Part shown: positions 7,949 to 16,783 of the stretch, piece after piece | How the letters are laid out: every line of letters begins with the position of its first letter | How positions within the stretch are numbered: the stretch's first letter is position 1 | From: Candidatus Poribacteria bacterium | GTDB lineage: Bacteria > Poribacteria > WGA-4E > WGA-3G | Direction of reading: 5' to 3' | DNA: 45,851 nt | NCBI GenBank assembly: GCA_012271015.1 | Contig: JAAXHD010000012.1 | Span: forward strand, 1-45,851 | Position numbers and translations under genes: made by a program | Notes under the pieces: generated by a model | Databases searched by the model: none | The model's input: only the letters and a program-made list of their open reading frames with translations | Told to the model about the DNA's origin: nothing

Positions 7949-9091
7949 TTAAGCCTCTATTACAAAGGCTTCCAGTGCTTCCGTATCAATATCAATACCG
8001 AGTCCGGGCATATCATCAATGATGAAAGACCCATCCTCGATCATCGGCTTTCGCGTGGTGATTTGCCCTTTCGATTCATACGCCTCAGGGGAATGCTCCA
8101 TAATCAGGAAGTTAGGGATCGTCGTTGAAAATTGCACCGTCGCGGCAATCGACAGGATGCCACCGCCACCGATGTGAGGCGTCACCGGTATGTTGTAGAC
8201 ATCGGCAAGGCTTGCGATGCGTTTCCCCTCCGTGAGTCCCGTGCGGGCAATATCGGGCATGGTGATGTCGCAGGCGCGACGTTCAAACACCTCCCGTAAC
8301 TCATAACGGGTGCGTGTCCACTCCCCGATAGCGACCGACATATCCAATGCCTGCGCCAACGCCGCTTGCCCGGGGATGTCCTCCGGTGCCGTCGGTGATT
8401 CTAACCACATCACGTCCAATTCCTCAAGTCCTCGTCCGAGCAGTGTCGCTTCTGGAACGCTATACTGGGTATGGAGGTCCACCATTAACTTAATCTGCGG
8501 ACCGACCTGTTCGCGCACCGCGGCAACGATTTCTAAAATCTCTGCGCGACCGTGCGTCGTGTGAATTTTCAATCCGCCATACCCCTGCGAGATGTGTTTA
8601 GCCGCCTGTGTCGCCGCCGCTTCCGGTGTGCTACCTCCAACACCGGCGTACAAGGGAATCCGATCCCGATAGCGTCCACCCAGTACCTTGTGAACGGGTT
8701 TCCCTGTTGCTTTCCCGATGATGTCCCACAGTGCGATGTCACACCCCGCGAGTGCATCGATGAAAAATCCGGTATAGTGTCCACGTTCCCGCATTGCTGT
8801 GAACATACGCTGCCAAAGGTATTCCACGTCAAACGGGTCTTCTCCCATCAGTATCGGACGACACAGATCCTCAACGATTGTCTTCGATGTGCGCGGCGAA
8901 ACGGGACTCTGCCCTTCGCCATACCCGACGATGCCATTTGACGTAGTGATCCGCACGACCATCGTTTCGTGGTGTCGTGAGTAAATAGAACGCCACCCTT
9001 CAGAGGGTAAGTAATAATTGTCGGTCTGTTCTTCTGATGATTTCTCGGTTTGGTATCGGAGCGCGAACGCTTCAACTTGTGTAATTTTCAT
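7949..9091 (-). CDS. Mandelate racemase/muconate lactonizing enzyme family (enolase superfamily), probable sugar-acid dehydratase type
   Basis: 380 residues with an N-terminal capping domain and C-terminal modified TIM barrel. The catalytic positions can be read: KxH at Lys175-His177 (GGLKIHTTHG), metal ligands Asp205 (VDLHTQY), Glu231 (WLESP) and Glu257 (IGEW), and a His306/Asp280 dyad (TPHIGGG, MPDIARTG). The enzyme abstracts the alpha proton of a carboxylate; this residue set is that of the MR/galactonate-dehydratase-like subgroups, but the substrate cannot be fixed. The gene is convergent with hicA, 20 bases apart, and transcribed alone. Confidence 0.88.
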   Translation of the reverse strand: MKITQVEAFALRYQTEKSSEEQTDNYYLPSEGWRSIYSRHHETMVVRITTSNGIVGYGEGQSPVSPRTSKTIVEDLCRPILMGEDPFDVEYLWQRMFTAMRERGHYTGFFIDALAGCDIALWDIIGKATGKPVHKVLGGRYRDRIPLYAGVGGSTPEAAATQAAKHISQGYGGLKIHTTHGRAEILEIVAAVREQVGPQIKLMVDLHTQYSVPEATLLGRGLEELDVMWLESPTAPEDIPGQAALAQALDMSVAIGEWTRTRYELREVFERRACDITMPDIARTGLTEGKRIASLADVYNIPVTPHIGGGGILSIAATVQFSTTIPNFLIMEHSPEAYESKGQITTRKPMIEDGSFIIDDMPGLGIDIDTEALEAFVIEA

Positions 9092-9238
9092 AATTAAACA
9101 GCCTCCCTGACATCAGCATATTGGAACGGATTCCCTTGAATTTTTACTTGAATATACGTAAAATGTCAAAAGACGGTTCACTTTTCTGCAACGACACACT
9201 AAAACTTTTCACCAACTGCCCAGTTATCTTGAACCCTC

Positions 9239-11182
9239 ATGATGTCTTCACCACGTCCACCTATGGATACGCCAAATCATGAAAAAATCACAGGACGTAC
9301 CATCCTCATATCTCTGCTACTCCTGCCGTTCATCTACAAATGGCATATTGAGTGTGAAGCCCTCCGATACACCTTTCCAACATTGATGGCACCCTTCTAT
9401 AGCGTAGTGTTCACACTCCTGATCATTGCAGTGTTCAATATTGCTTTAAAGAAATACGCCGCGAAGTATGCCCTAACCAGTGGAGAACTGATCAGTCTCT
9501 ATGTCCTGATGTCAATAACACTGCTGTTCATGTCCTACGACATGTTCCTGCCACTCGTCTCAATCATCGTCCACGCCTTCTATTTCGGTACTCCCGAAAA
9601 CGAATGGCGCGAGCTGTTTTGGCGTTATCTGCCGGAGTGGTTAACAATCAATGATCCGCGTGTGCTTCGCGCATTCTATCTCGGTGATGCCCCGTTTTTT
9701 GAGACCCACTCTGTGAAGAAATGGGTGACACCGACGTTCTGGTGGTGCGTCTTCACTTTTGCGCTGATCTTCGTGATGCAGTGTATCAATGTTATTATCC
9801 GCAAGCAGTGGACGGAACAGGAACGTCTCGTGTATCCAATCGTTGAACTCCCATATCAACTCGCCTATAACACAAACCAATTCCTTCGGAGTCGGGCGAT
9901 GTGGTGGGGATTCGGCATTGCGTCAATCATTAGTCTTGCCAACGGGCTTCACATCTTTTTTCCGTCAATCCCCGCTTTCCCAAACAAGCACATACCTCTC
10001 AACGCGTTATTCACTGAAAAACCGTGGACAGCCTTCCTCCGTGGTGGAAATGCAATTATTATCTATCCGTTTGCTGTTGGACTGGGTTTTCTGATGCCGC
10101 TGGATTTACTCATATCGTGCCTACTCTTTTTTTTTCTATATAAAGTGCAATATTTTATCGCTATCCTAACCGGACTGGAAAATGTCCCCGGCTTTCCGTA
10201 TCCGTACGAGCAGAACATCGGCGCGTATATCGGTATCTGTGCTGTTGCACTCTGGGGCACACGACGGCAGATCTGGCGTGCGTTCCGCATAGCGTTTGGA
10301 CGCAGCCAAATAGCGGACGAAGCAGAACCGATGCGTTATCGAACCGCACTTTTGGGAATTATTTTCGGTGGAATATTTATCATCGGATTCGCGATGCGCG
10401 GCGGAATGGCGATGTGGATCGCCATGCTATTTTTTGCCGCACATTTCGCAACGATTGCGATTCCACTGACACGCATTCGAGCACAAATCGGTTTTCCGAT
10501 TCACTCAACAACTTTTATCGGTCCGCACCACAGCCTCGTCAGTCTACTCGGCACGCGGCGCATCGGTGCACGAAACTTGACATGGTTCGCCCTCTTTTTT
10601 TGGTTCAATCGAGACAATCGGAGCCACCCAATGCCGCATCAACTTGAAGCGTTTAAGCTTGCCGATCGTGGGAACCTTGACGTAAAAGGTCTGTCTCGTC
10701 TGATGCTTATACTGACAGTCATCGCAATGCCGTTATGCATCTTCATGCTGGTAGATACATTCTTTGAACTTGGAGTTAATACCGGCAAAGTGGGTGGGCA
10801 GATTAACAGTTTCGGTGGACGCGCATATCGCTTCCTTGAAGGTTGGCTGACCTCACCACAAGACCCAAACACCGGTCATATCACGGCGATAATATTCGGT
10901 TTCTCTCTCACGACCTTACTTTCAGCAGTACGGAGTCGGCTGTTCTGGTGGCCCATCCATCCGCTGGGTTACGGGGTATCCTTCCATCTGCATCTTTTCT
11001 GGGCGGCGTTTGTCATCAGCGCGCTCGCCAAATGGAGTGTGCTAAAATACGGTGGACTCGGTCTCTATCGGAAAGCAGTGCCACTCTTTCTCGGATTAGC
11101 ACTCGGAGATTTTGTCATGGGTAGCTTCTGGAATATTCTAAGCATTATCGTTGATAGACCGACCTACGCCTTTTACTATTAA
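9239..11182 (+). CDS. Large polytopic membrane protein (DUF6784/DUF6785-like)
   Basis: 647 residues with about a dozen predicted hydrophobic helices, beginning ISLLLLPFIYKWHIECEALRY, with loops rich in tryptophan and arginine. The pattern fits the large uncharacterised membrane proteins I know as DUF6784/DUF6785, frequent in Planctomycetes-like and poribacterial genomes; this is from memory and not checked. The start may be 9239, 9242 or 9266, and none has a strong ribosome binding site. It is divergent from the enolase-superfamily gene, about 150 bases apart, so a functional link (for example uptake) is possible but unproven. No transport motif is recognisable. Confidence 0.7.
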   Translation: MMSSPRPPMDTPNHEKITGRTILISLLLLPFIYKWHIECEALRYTFPTLMAPFYSVVFTLLIIAVFNIALKKYAAKYALTSGELISLYVLMSITLLFMSYDMFLPLVSIIVHAFYFGTPENEWRELFWRYLPEWLTINDPRVLRAFYLGDAPFFETHSVKKWVTPTFWWCVFTFALIFVMQCINVIIRKQWTEQERLVYPIVELPYQLAYNTNQFLRSRAMWWGFGIASIISLANGLHIFFPSIPAFPNKHIPLNALFTEKPWTAFLRGGNAIIIYPFAVGLGFLMPLDLLISCLLFFFLYKVQYFIAILTGLENVPGFPYPYEQNIGAYIGICAVALWGTRRQIWRAFRIAFGRSQIADEAEPMRYRTALLGIIFGGIFIIGFAMRGGMAMWIAMLFFAAHFATIAIPLTRIRAQIGFPIHSTTFIGPHHSLVSLLGTRRIGARNLTWFALFFWFNRDNRSHPMPHQLEAFKLADRGNLDVKGLSRLMLILTVIAMPLCIFMLVDTFFELGVNTGKVGGQINSFGGRAYRFLEGWLTSPQDPNTGHITAIIFGFSLTTLLSAVRSRLFWWPIHPLGYGVSFHLHLFWAAFVISALAKWSVLKYGGLGLYRKAVPLFLGLALGDFVMGSFWNILSIIVDRPTYAFYY

Positions 11183-11207
11183 AAAGGTATCGTGAACAAA
11201 GTTAACT

Positions 11208-11349
11208 CCTACATAAACAGGGCTATTTAGTTTTAAGGTTTTTGTCGGATTGACGCGGAAAGTCGCGATCAGGAGATCGCTCCCACAGCGGATCCGATAA
11301 AATCGAAAATCCAAAATTTTGAAAAACTAAACGACCCTGCCTCCATAAA
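11208..11349. mobile_element. MITE-like element CAGGG family, copy 1, with 10-bp target duplication
   Basis: The element is 11218-11339 (122 bp). Its ends are CAGGGCTATTTAGTTTT and AAAACTAAACGACCCTG, an imperfect 17-bp inverted repeat. Direct flanks CCTACATAAA (11208-11217) and CCTCCATAAA (11340-11349) look like a 10-bp target duplication with one later change. The centre contains a copy of the GCGATC-AGGA-GATCGC hairpin. It has no coding capacity, so it would be mobilised in trans. Copy 2 is at 41794-41934. Confidence 0.75.
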
Positions 11350-11358
11350 AACGCTATC

Positions 11359-11387
11359 TTCACTTTTTTCTTCTAATATGCTATTAT
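11359..11387 (+). promoter_or_regulatory. Probable extended -10 promoter for the C39-like gene
   Basis: TTCACT at 11359-11364, then a 17-base spacer and TATTAT at 11382-11387, preceded by TG at 11379-11380 (extended -10). Confidence 0.45.
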
Positions 11388-11463
11388 CTCATTAATTGCG
11401 GAAACACACAACTGAGAAAGATTTAAGGGCTACCTTCACACACGTCCACTATGACAAAAAATC

Positions 11464-12882
11464 ATGAAACGACTCGCTTGTTCTCTCCTTATCACTTTGT
11501 TTATCTCCTCTCCTGTTCTCACAGAGCCAAGGCACCGGTTTTTCGGTAGCAACCAGACCTCTGCTGTCATTAGCCTTCACCACCTCGCCAACGTTTCAGG
11601 CCTTGAAGTCTCACGGAAGCATGTTGAAAACATCCTCATGCGGAAAGCCGAAGCAAATCGGGGCATCAACATCCACACACTTATTAACACCGCCAGAGAG
11701 ATTGGAATTGAATTGCTGGAACAGAATCTCAACTATAAGCACCTACAACTCCTTGAAACACCAGCTATCACTGTCTTCAAAAAAGCGTTTGATAACGAAA
11801 ACCCAATAACCAACGCTACACCAGAACATTTCATTGTTGTTGAAGAGGCGACCGAGAAATGGGTACGTATCTTCGGAACACCTCAAAACGCCACACACGG
11901 GGCAGGAACTGTCATTCCTCGAGACCGATTCTTGGAACTTTGGACGGGTCACACTCTAAAGCCACTGTACGTACTTCCTGCGGAAGCGAGACAACTGCTT
12001 GCAGACATAATGACCGGCACAGAAGACTATAAAGCGAAATTCAAAAGCGGTGTCATCGAATTCTCCATCACACTGAGCCAAGCGACGGATAAACCCGTAC
12101 CCGCAAATGCAGTGACATATATGGAAAACGGGCATCAATACGAAGAAACAGGATACTGGCACATCACCTACAAATTTGACGGGGAACGTCGCTTCTACGA
12201 TGTCAAAATGCGTCATAAGATGGAATTCCATGGACATTCGCTCGAAGGTTGGCAAGAAACCCATCATCAATATCGGATACTGCGCAGCATACTGCATGTC
12301 TGGGAAAAGGACGGGACGGAATGGAAAAAGTACCGACCCCAAAAAGTGTCCGCACGCTTTCTTAAACCACACTTCAATCCACATTGGTGGAGCTGGCCCC
12401 TTTGGAATCTTAGACTCACAGACCTGTTTCGCTTCTTCAAACCCACGGATGTCCAACAAGTTAACGTAGAAAACGCCGTTCATTATCTGCTCACCGGACA
12501 CAGAAGTGGAGCTGCCGACAGTGATATTGAAATCTGGTTAGATCCACAAAAAGACTACCGTCCCACTCGCGTGCTAACGCATATTAGAAGTATATTAGGT
12601 GTAGCACCCGACGAAGCCCCTGGCGAAAAACCCAAACCGATACCGCTTGAAACAGAGTATACCCTTACCCGCTATACATACCAAATCGAGAAGTTTGATC
12701 CCGATATCTGGTTCCCGAAGACTGTTACCAGAGAAGTGTCATTTAGCACTGCGGATGAGAACCAAAAACCACTACCGATACTCAGAAAAACAGTCATGCA
12801 CGTCCATCGCGCCGTATTTAATATACCCATTGCGGAAGAAGATCTGGGCAGGATTTCAGATATGGCAAGACCGGTGAGATAA
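11464..12882 (+). CDS. Exported protein with a degenerate peptidase C39-like domain and an unknown C-terminal domain
   Basis: 472 residues. A signal peptide is present (MKRLACSLLITLFISSPVLT). Residues about 25-180 follow the C39 peptidase pattern step by step: NQTSAVISLHHLANVSG, GINIHTLINTAREIGIEL, a short LLETPAI strand, HFIVV around the conserved histidine, and RDRFLELWTGHTL. The catalytic cysteine normally preceding the first helix (CGP...) is missing, replaced by QTS, so the domain should not cleave peptides; it may bind them. The remaining roughly 270 residues are beta-rich with many aromatic and charged residues and resemble lipoprotein-carrier-like barrels only loosely. It is monocistronic. 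Function unknown. Confidence 0.7.
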   Translation: MKRLACSLLITLFISSPVLTEPRHRFFGSNQTSAVISLHHLANVSGLEVSRKHVENILMRKAEANRGINIHTLINTAREIGIELLEQNLNYKHLQLLETPAITVFKKAFDNENPITNATPEHFIVVEEATEKWVRIFGTPQNATHGAGTVIPRDRFLELWTGHTLKPLYVLPAEARQLLADIMTGTEDYKAKFKSGVIEFSITLSQATDKPVPANAVTYMENGHQYEETGYWHITYKFDGERRFYDVKMRHKMEFHGHSLEGWQETHHQYRILRSILHVWEKDGTEWKKYRPQKVSARFLKPHFNPHWWSWPLWNLRLTDLFRFFKPTDVQQVNVENAVHYLLTGHRSGAADSDIEIWLDPQKDYRPTRVLTHIRSILGVAPDEAPGEKPKPIPLETEYTLTRYTYQIEKFDPDIWFPKTVTREVSFSTADENQKPLPILRKTVMHVHRAVFNIPIAEEDLGRISDMARPVR

Positions 12883-12918
12883 GTAGAACCTATCTCATAA
12901 ATACCAATATCAATCTAT

Positions 12919-12998
12919 CTAACTTCGTTAGACCACAACCGGTGCGGTTAGAAACCGCACCTACCAGCTTAGGAGAGTAATCTACCTAACTTCGTTAG
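12919..12998. repeat. CTAAC-TTC-GTTAG direct hairpins flanking a GGTGCGGTT palindrome
   Basis: CTAACTTCGTTAGACCA occurs at about 12919 and again at about 12986, each a 5-bp hairpin. Between them sits GGTGCGGTT-AGA-AACCGCACC (12941-12961), the same family as 2986-3007. Confidence 0.65.
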
Positions 12999-13002
12999 AC
13001 CA

Positions 13003-13041
13003 TAACCTCTTAACTGAAAACCGACAACTGAAAACTGATTG
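13003..13041. repeat. Half copy of the ACTGAAAAC hairpin family
   Basis: CCTCTTAACTGAAAACCGACAACTGAAAACTGATTG matches the right arm of the large hairpin repeats at 23634-23776 and 40258-40390. No left arm is present here. Confidence 0.5.
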
Positions 13042-13067
13042 ACTTTACCAAAAGTATATGCTAATCT
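13039..13067 (+). promoter_or_regulatory. Possible promoter of the antiporter gene at the edge of the repeat
   Basis: TTGACT (13039-13044), 17-base spacer, TG-n-TAATCT (extended -10, hexamer 13062-13067). The -35 lies at the end of the repeat half copy. Confidence 0.35.
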
Positions 13068-13106
13068 ATTTTCTCAAACAAACATCCTATATCTCCGCGA
13101 AAGGTA

Positions 13107-14150
13107 ATGTTAATGGAACAATGGATCACAGAACTTGCTAACGGGTTACCCAGCCTGGCTCTTTTTTTAATAATTGCGGTAACACTTTACACAATCGGTA
13201 AAGGTGCAGATTGGCTCGTCGATGAAGCCGTCATCCTTTCAACCCGATGGGGTTTAGGGAAAGCGGTCATCGGTGCAACGATCGTGAGCATCGGCACCAC
13301 AACTCCAGAGGCGGCAGTCTCTGTTCTCTCGGCAATACAAGGAAAACCGGGGCTTGCGCTCGGCAACGCAGTCGGTTCAATCATTTGCGACACGGGACTC
13401 ATTCTCGGATTGGCATCCCTCATCGCTCCGCTACCCCTCAATCGCCAATTGGCTTCACGGTTGTCGAACGTACAAGTCGGCGCTGGCATCCTGCTCGTGC
13501 TCGGCTGTTTTCCGTGGACATCCCCAGCGCAAGTCTTCACGCAAGGTGGCACTTTACCACAACTGGTAGGGGTCGTCTTCGTTATATTATTGGCGTTATA
13601 CATCTATCAGTCCATCCGATGGGCAAGTGCCGCAGGCGCGAATCCCGATAATGTAGAAGAAACGGAGGCAGAGGCAGCAGGGGCATTCGGAACGCTTCTT
13701 AAACTCATCGGGTCAATTGCTATCATTGTCGTCTCTGCACAAATTCTGATACCAGCCGTGAGCATCATGGCGGAGCGGATAGGTGTCCCGAAACACATCA
13801 TCTCCGCAACACTTGTTGCGTTCGGCACCTCGCTCCCGGAACTGGTGACAGCAATAACAGCAGTCAGACGCGGACACGGAGAGTTGGCAGTCGGTAATAT
13901 TATCGGTGCCGATATTCTCAACGTCCTCTTTGTCGCCGGTGTTTCTGCTTCCGCAACGCAAGGCGGTTTGCAGGCGGACGGTCAATTCTTCCAGTTCCTG
14001 TTCCCAGCGATGCTGTTTATTCTGATCGTGTTTCGGTGTGGGATCTTCGTATCGGGCGATCAGTTGAAACGTCCGTTCGGGGTCGTGCTGGTCGGCACAT
14101 GGCTTCTGGTGACAATCCTGAGCTATGTCCTCTCAATCGAAATGCATTAG
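13107..14150 (+). CDS. CaCA-family calcium/sodium antiporter-like membrane protein
   Basis: 347 residues in two homologous halves, each a sodium/calcium exchanger domain with about five membrane helices. The alpha-1 repeat has GATIVSIGTTTPEAAVS and ALGNAVGSI; the alpha-2 repeat has SATLVAFGTSLPELVTA and VGNIIGADI. The acidic residues in TPE and LPE are the ion-coordinating glutamates of the family (YrbG/NCX type). The loop between halves is acidic (NVEETEAEA). The ATG at 13113 is better spaced from the AAGG at 13100-13104 than the ATG at 13107, so the protein may be two residues shorter. It is monocistronic; the transported ion (calcium or another divalent cation against sodium or protons) is inferred from the family. 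Confidence 0.9.
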   Translation: MLMEQWITELANGLPSLALFLIIAVTLYTIGKGADWLVDEAVILSTRWGLGKAVIGATIVSIGTTTPEAAVSVLSAIQGKPGLALGNAVGSIICDTGLILGLASLIAPLPLNRQLASRLSNVQVGAGILLVLGCFPWTSPAQVFTQGGTLPQLVGVVFVILLALYIYQSIRWASAAGANPDNVEETEAEAAGAFGTLLKLIGSIAIIVVSAQILIPAVSIMAERIGVPKHIISATLVAFGTSLPELVTAITAVRRGHGELAVGNIIGADILNVLFVAGVSASATQGGLQADGQFFQFLFPAMLFILIVFRCGIFVSGDQLKRPFGVVLVGTWLLVTILSYVLSIEMH

Positions 14151-14152
14151 TT

Positions 14153-14332
14153 AATAGTTGTCAGTTCGCTCACTTCGTTCGCTTTCAGTTGTTGGCTGTC
14201 GGTTAAAGAGCAATTCGTAACAATCTGCCATAATGTTGGAATATCCCAAAGCGCGGTGGATTGTTACTGAAAAACTTTTTAACCAATAACTGAAGACCGA
14301 AAGGGTTGCGGAGCAACCCGAACCGATAACCA
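14153..14332. repeat. Large imperfect hairpin repeat, copy A
   Basis: The left arm contains GTTGTCAGTTC...CAGTTGTTGGCTGTCGGTTAA and the right arm TTAACCAATAACTGAAGACC...CCGATAACC. The core has GTAACAATCTGCC...TTGGAATA...GGATTGTTAC, the same layout as copy B at 23.6 kb. An embedded small hairpin GGGTTGCGGAGCAACCC is also present. The track ORF 14151..14333 lies inside the repeat and is rejected. Confidence 0.6.
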
Positions 14333-14386
14333 CCTATCTGATAATCAACAGGATTTGGAAACCTTCAACAGGAAACATCGTAATTC

Positions 14387-14415
14387 TTGACACATTTGTG
14401 ATAGAATGTCACAAT
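14387..14415 (+). promoter_or_regulatory. Possible promoter of the first oxygenase gene
   Basis: TTGACA at 14387-14392; CACAAT at 14410-14415 is 17 bases further. A TAGAAT at 14402 is too close to serve with this -35. Confidence 0.3.
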
Positions 14416-14466
14416 CAACGCCAAATTTAGACCACTTTTCCATAACGCTCAAAAGGAGGCATCACA

Positions 14467-15639
14467 ATGAGCAACGATCAATCACCGAAGAAAGAGGTCT
14501 ACCGTGCCCAGGCTTTTGCTGATTTCAAACCAGAACTCTCAGCCCCCGGTGCTACACCGGAAAGACTGGAGCATCTAAGGGAACACGGTTTCGTGATCAT
14601 CAACGACTTTGTCGACAATCCGTGGATTCCAATCCTCCGGGAGGCAGGTCGTCGGGTTACGCAAGCGTGTGCGCCTGATAACGGCTATGACGTTCTCGAC
14701 TGCTCAAAGGGATACGTTCACCGGGCAGGCGAGCATGAACCTTGGGCAATCCGAGGTATACTTCATCCGGCATTTAAAGAACCCGTTTTCGCTGAATTTT
14801 ACGGATCGCCTGATTTCACAGGCTTCGTCAAAGCGTGGTGTGCGGTAGAACCTGAAGACCTTGTCATGACGAACATACTCCTCTGGTGCAATCCCCGTAA
14901 AAAAGAGAACAGACTCGGATGGCACAGAGACACGACATGGTGGGGTACTGGAGAGAGTTACTTCTCACAAGAAAGTCGCACAGAAGGTCCTGAAGCCTAT
15001 TCCGAAGAGGTTGAGCAGATCCGCTGGAAAGAAATTCAGGAAGAAAATGAGAAGCGAATTACCGAACGGAACAGTGTCGGTATGTTTTTAGCACTCGCAG
15101 ACGACGAATGCCATGAACTCGTTGCGGGTAGCCACAGTCGATGGCGCACCCCGCTTGAACACGACGTACTACTCCCACAATCCATGAAGGATCAGGGTGT
15201 ACCGTATACACCGAGTTGGAACGGCACAGATCCGCTCCCCGGACAGGTCGCGATCCGGCTCAAGGCAGGTCAAGCACTTATCCGTAACGGTGTGACCATC
15301 CATACCGGACACACCGTGCCTGAGCGTGAACGCAATACCCTCTCCATCGGTTGGTCGAAATGGAGCGGTCCCTCCGAGGAGGAACCGAAGGTCGTCGATG
15401 CACGATTCGCATGGCAACTCGATCCTGCCGTTCGCGAGGCACTTCCGCACGAATGGATGAAAACAGCGTGGGATCGTTGGGCGGCAAACCACAAACTCGG
15501 CGATAGACTTGAAGACCGCTACGCAGGCTTTGACATCCAACGCATCAAAGCGGGTGAAGTTGTCGGATGGCGCACCGAACTAGAACGTCAAGCCGCCGCC
15601 GCAGGCGAGGCATGGGAACAATACCAAACCGTATCCTAA
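14467..15639 (+). CDS. Phytanoyl-CoA dioxygenase (PhyH)-like iron/2-oxoglutarate oxygenase
   Basis: 390 residues. The double-stranded beta-helix iron site is visible: His153-x-Asp155 in GWHRDTTWW and the distal histidine in the segment IHTGHTVPERERNTLSIGW (about 278-296), whose arginine would hold 2-oxoglutarate. The ELVAGSHSRWRTP segment is the usual PhyH loop. Family members hydroxylate aliphatic carbons of very varied substrates, so the human phytanoyl-CoA reaction should not be assumed. An AAAGGAGG ribosome binding site precedes the ATG. It is monocistronic, with a strong terminator behind it. It is only distantly similar to the second oxygenase at 22.8 kb. Confidence 0.88.
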   Translation: MSNDQSPKKEVYRAQAFADFKPELSAPGATPERLEHLREHGFVIINDFVDNPWIPILREAGRRVTQACAPDNGYDVLDCSKGYVHRAGEHEPWAIRGILHPAFKEPVFAEFYGSPDFTGFVKAWCAVEPEDLVMTNILLWCNPRKKENRLGWHRDTTWWGTGESYFSQESRTEGPEAYSEEVEQIRWKEIQEENEKRITERNSVGMFLALADDECHELVAGSHSRWRTPLEHDVLLPQSMKDQGVPYTPSWNGTDPLPGQVAIRLKAGQALIRNGVTIHTGHTVPERERNTLSIGWSKWSGPSEEEPKVVDARFAWQLDPAVREALPHEWMKTAWDRWAANHKLGDRLEDRYAGFDIQRIKAGEVVGWRTELERQAAAAGEAWEQYQTVS

Positions 15640-15682
15640 CAACAGAAAATAACCTTGAACTCAGATGAGATGAAGAAAAAGA

Positions 15683-15710
15683 GGGCGGGAAACCTAATTC
15701 CCGCCCTTTT
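15683..15710 (+). terminator. Rho-independent terminator after the oxygenase gene
   Basis: GGGCGGGAA-ACCTAA-TTCCCGCCC-TTTT, a perfect 9-bp stem. Confidence 0.85.
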
Positions 15711-15751
15711 GGCTGCGAACCCTTCTATTTCCGAACTATGGTAGATTCTAC

Positions 15752-16046
15752 AATTAACATTACATTGTTGAATTGTAGGAGGGGAAGAAATTGAAGAAAC
15801 GCCCCAGCAAAAACCCCCAGCAAAAACACTCCGATTCCCGACTGTCAGGGTAGGGGTCGCGATTCGGAGGGTACGCCCCCTACAGAAGAGATGTAAACTT
15901 AATCAGGACTTACGCAAAATGAGCAAATATCGGACAGTCAGACGCAAAAATCGATAATTTCGTCCCTTAAACCCCCTCAATCCCCCTTATCAGGGGGACT
16001 TTCAGAGGGAATGCGTAAGTCCTATTAATTATGAGTTTTACTATAA
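15752..16046. repeat. 130-bp class dispersed repeat, copy P, interrupted by a MITE
   Basis: It shares AACATTACATT-TTGAATTGTAGGAGGG, CTCCGATTCCCGACT, GTCGCGAT-GGAGGGTACGCCCC-TACAGAAGA and TGTAAACTTAATTATG with copy Q at 38214-38340. Copy P has about 45 extra bases after GAGGGG and carries the 121-bp element inserted at its TTAAT. The 5' arm CTACAATT...AATTGTAG forms a perfect 8-bp stem. Confidence 0.7.
15899..16029. mobile_element. 121-bp MITE-like element with AGGACTTACGCA ends and TTAAT target duplication
   Basis: Ends AGGACTTACGCA (15905-15916) and TGCGTAAGTCCT (16012-16023) are perfect inverted repeats. TTAAT flanks both sides (15899-15903 and 16025-16029). The related repeat at 38.3 kb reads TGTAAACTTAATTATGGA with a single TTAAT, which is exactly the empty site. 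The interior holds a TCCCCCT-TATC-AGGGGGA hairpin (15981-15998) and no ORF. Confidence 0.82.
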
Positions 16047-16194
16047 CTTTGCTAATTTTTCGTTTGAATAAACGGTGGCACTTCAGCTATCCAATTGGGA
16101 TAGTAGTTGGAGGTATCGTCTGATCAGGTGTTTATCAAGGGATCGGGTGGTTCTGTGTTCGGATATGGAGATTTTTCGCGAAAGAAAGTGAACG

Positions 16195-16212
16195 CAAAAA
16201 TGCTAAAAGCAT
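16195..16212 (-). terminator. Weak terminator-like hairpin for the lipoprotein/deacetylase pair
   Basis: Read on the minus strand: ATGCT-TTT-AGCAT followed by a run of T residues. The stem is only 5 bp. Confidence 0.35.
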
Positions 16213-16255
16213 ACAGGAAATCAAAGAATTTGGGTTAGCCTTATTCTGGAAAGTC

Positions 16256-16783
16256 TCACCGCTCCGCCTCTATATGAGAGGCAATAATAGCGATACCCCC
16301 CGTGAGGGTCATGCAACCCAAAATAGAACCTGCTGCAACTGATTTCATCCGAGACGATCGCATCCTCGCCTGATAGGCATCGGCGTAAAATTTGATATAC
16401 TCAGCCGATTTTCCGATCAATCTCTCAGGTGGTGGATTCGGTGGACGGATATGATATCGAAGCAGCAGGTTGAAAGCCCCCGCGGCACTCATTGCAGCCG
16501 TACCGTAAAAAAGAGCGTCCTGCCTTTGTCCGAGCGTCGCGTCAGCGATGAATCCCGTCATCAAACCACACATCCCTGCGGCGAAAGTCGCACTCATGCC
16601 TGCTCCAAAAGAAGCCAGCACCTCCACATCGCGTGTGGCATCCGCCGACGCTGCTGCTTTTGCCTGAAGACGTATCGAGTCCTGCTCCACAAGTGGCAGC
16701 TGCGCATAATGTTTAGCACCACAGCCTGTAAGTGCAATAATCCACACACTTGACAAACACCATAAACATCGTAAGAATTTCAC
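16256..16783 (-). CDS. Small lipoprotein of unknown function
   Basis: 175 residues with a lipoprotein signal peptide ending in a lipobox (IALTGC, Cys about 21). Two glycine/alanine-rich hydrophobic segments follow (around residues 55-80 and 150-170), so it may cross or dip into a membrane beyond its lipid anchor. Residues 125-145 are charged (AEYIKFYADAYQARMR). The start is a GTG overlapping the deacetylase stop as GTGA, implying translational coupling with the preceding deacetylase gene. No known family recognised. Confidence 0.65.
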   Translation of the reverse strand: MKFLRCLWCLSSVWIIALTGCGAKHYAQLPLVEQDSIRLQAKAAASADATRDVEVLASFGAGMSATFAAGMCGLMTGFIADATLGQRQDALFYGTAAMSAAGAFNLLLRYHIRPPNPPPERLIGKSAEYIKFYADAYQARMRSSRMKSVAAGSILGCMTLTGGIAIIASHIEAER

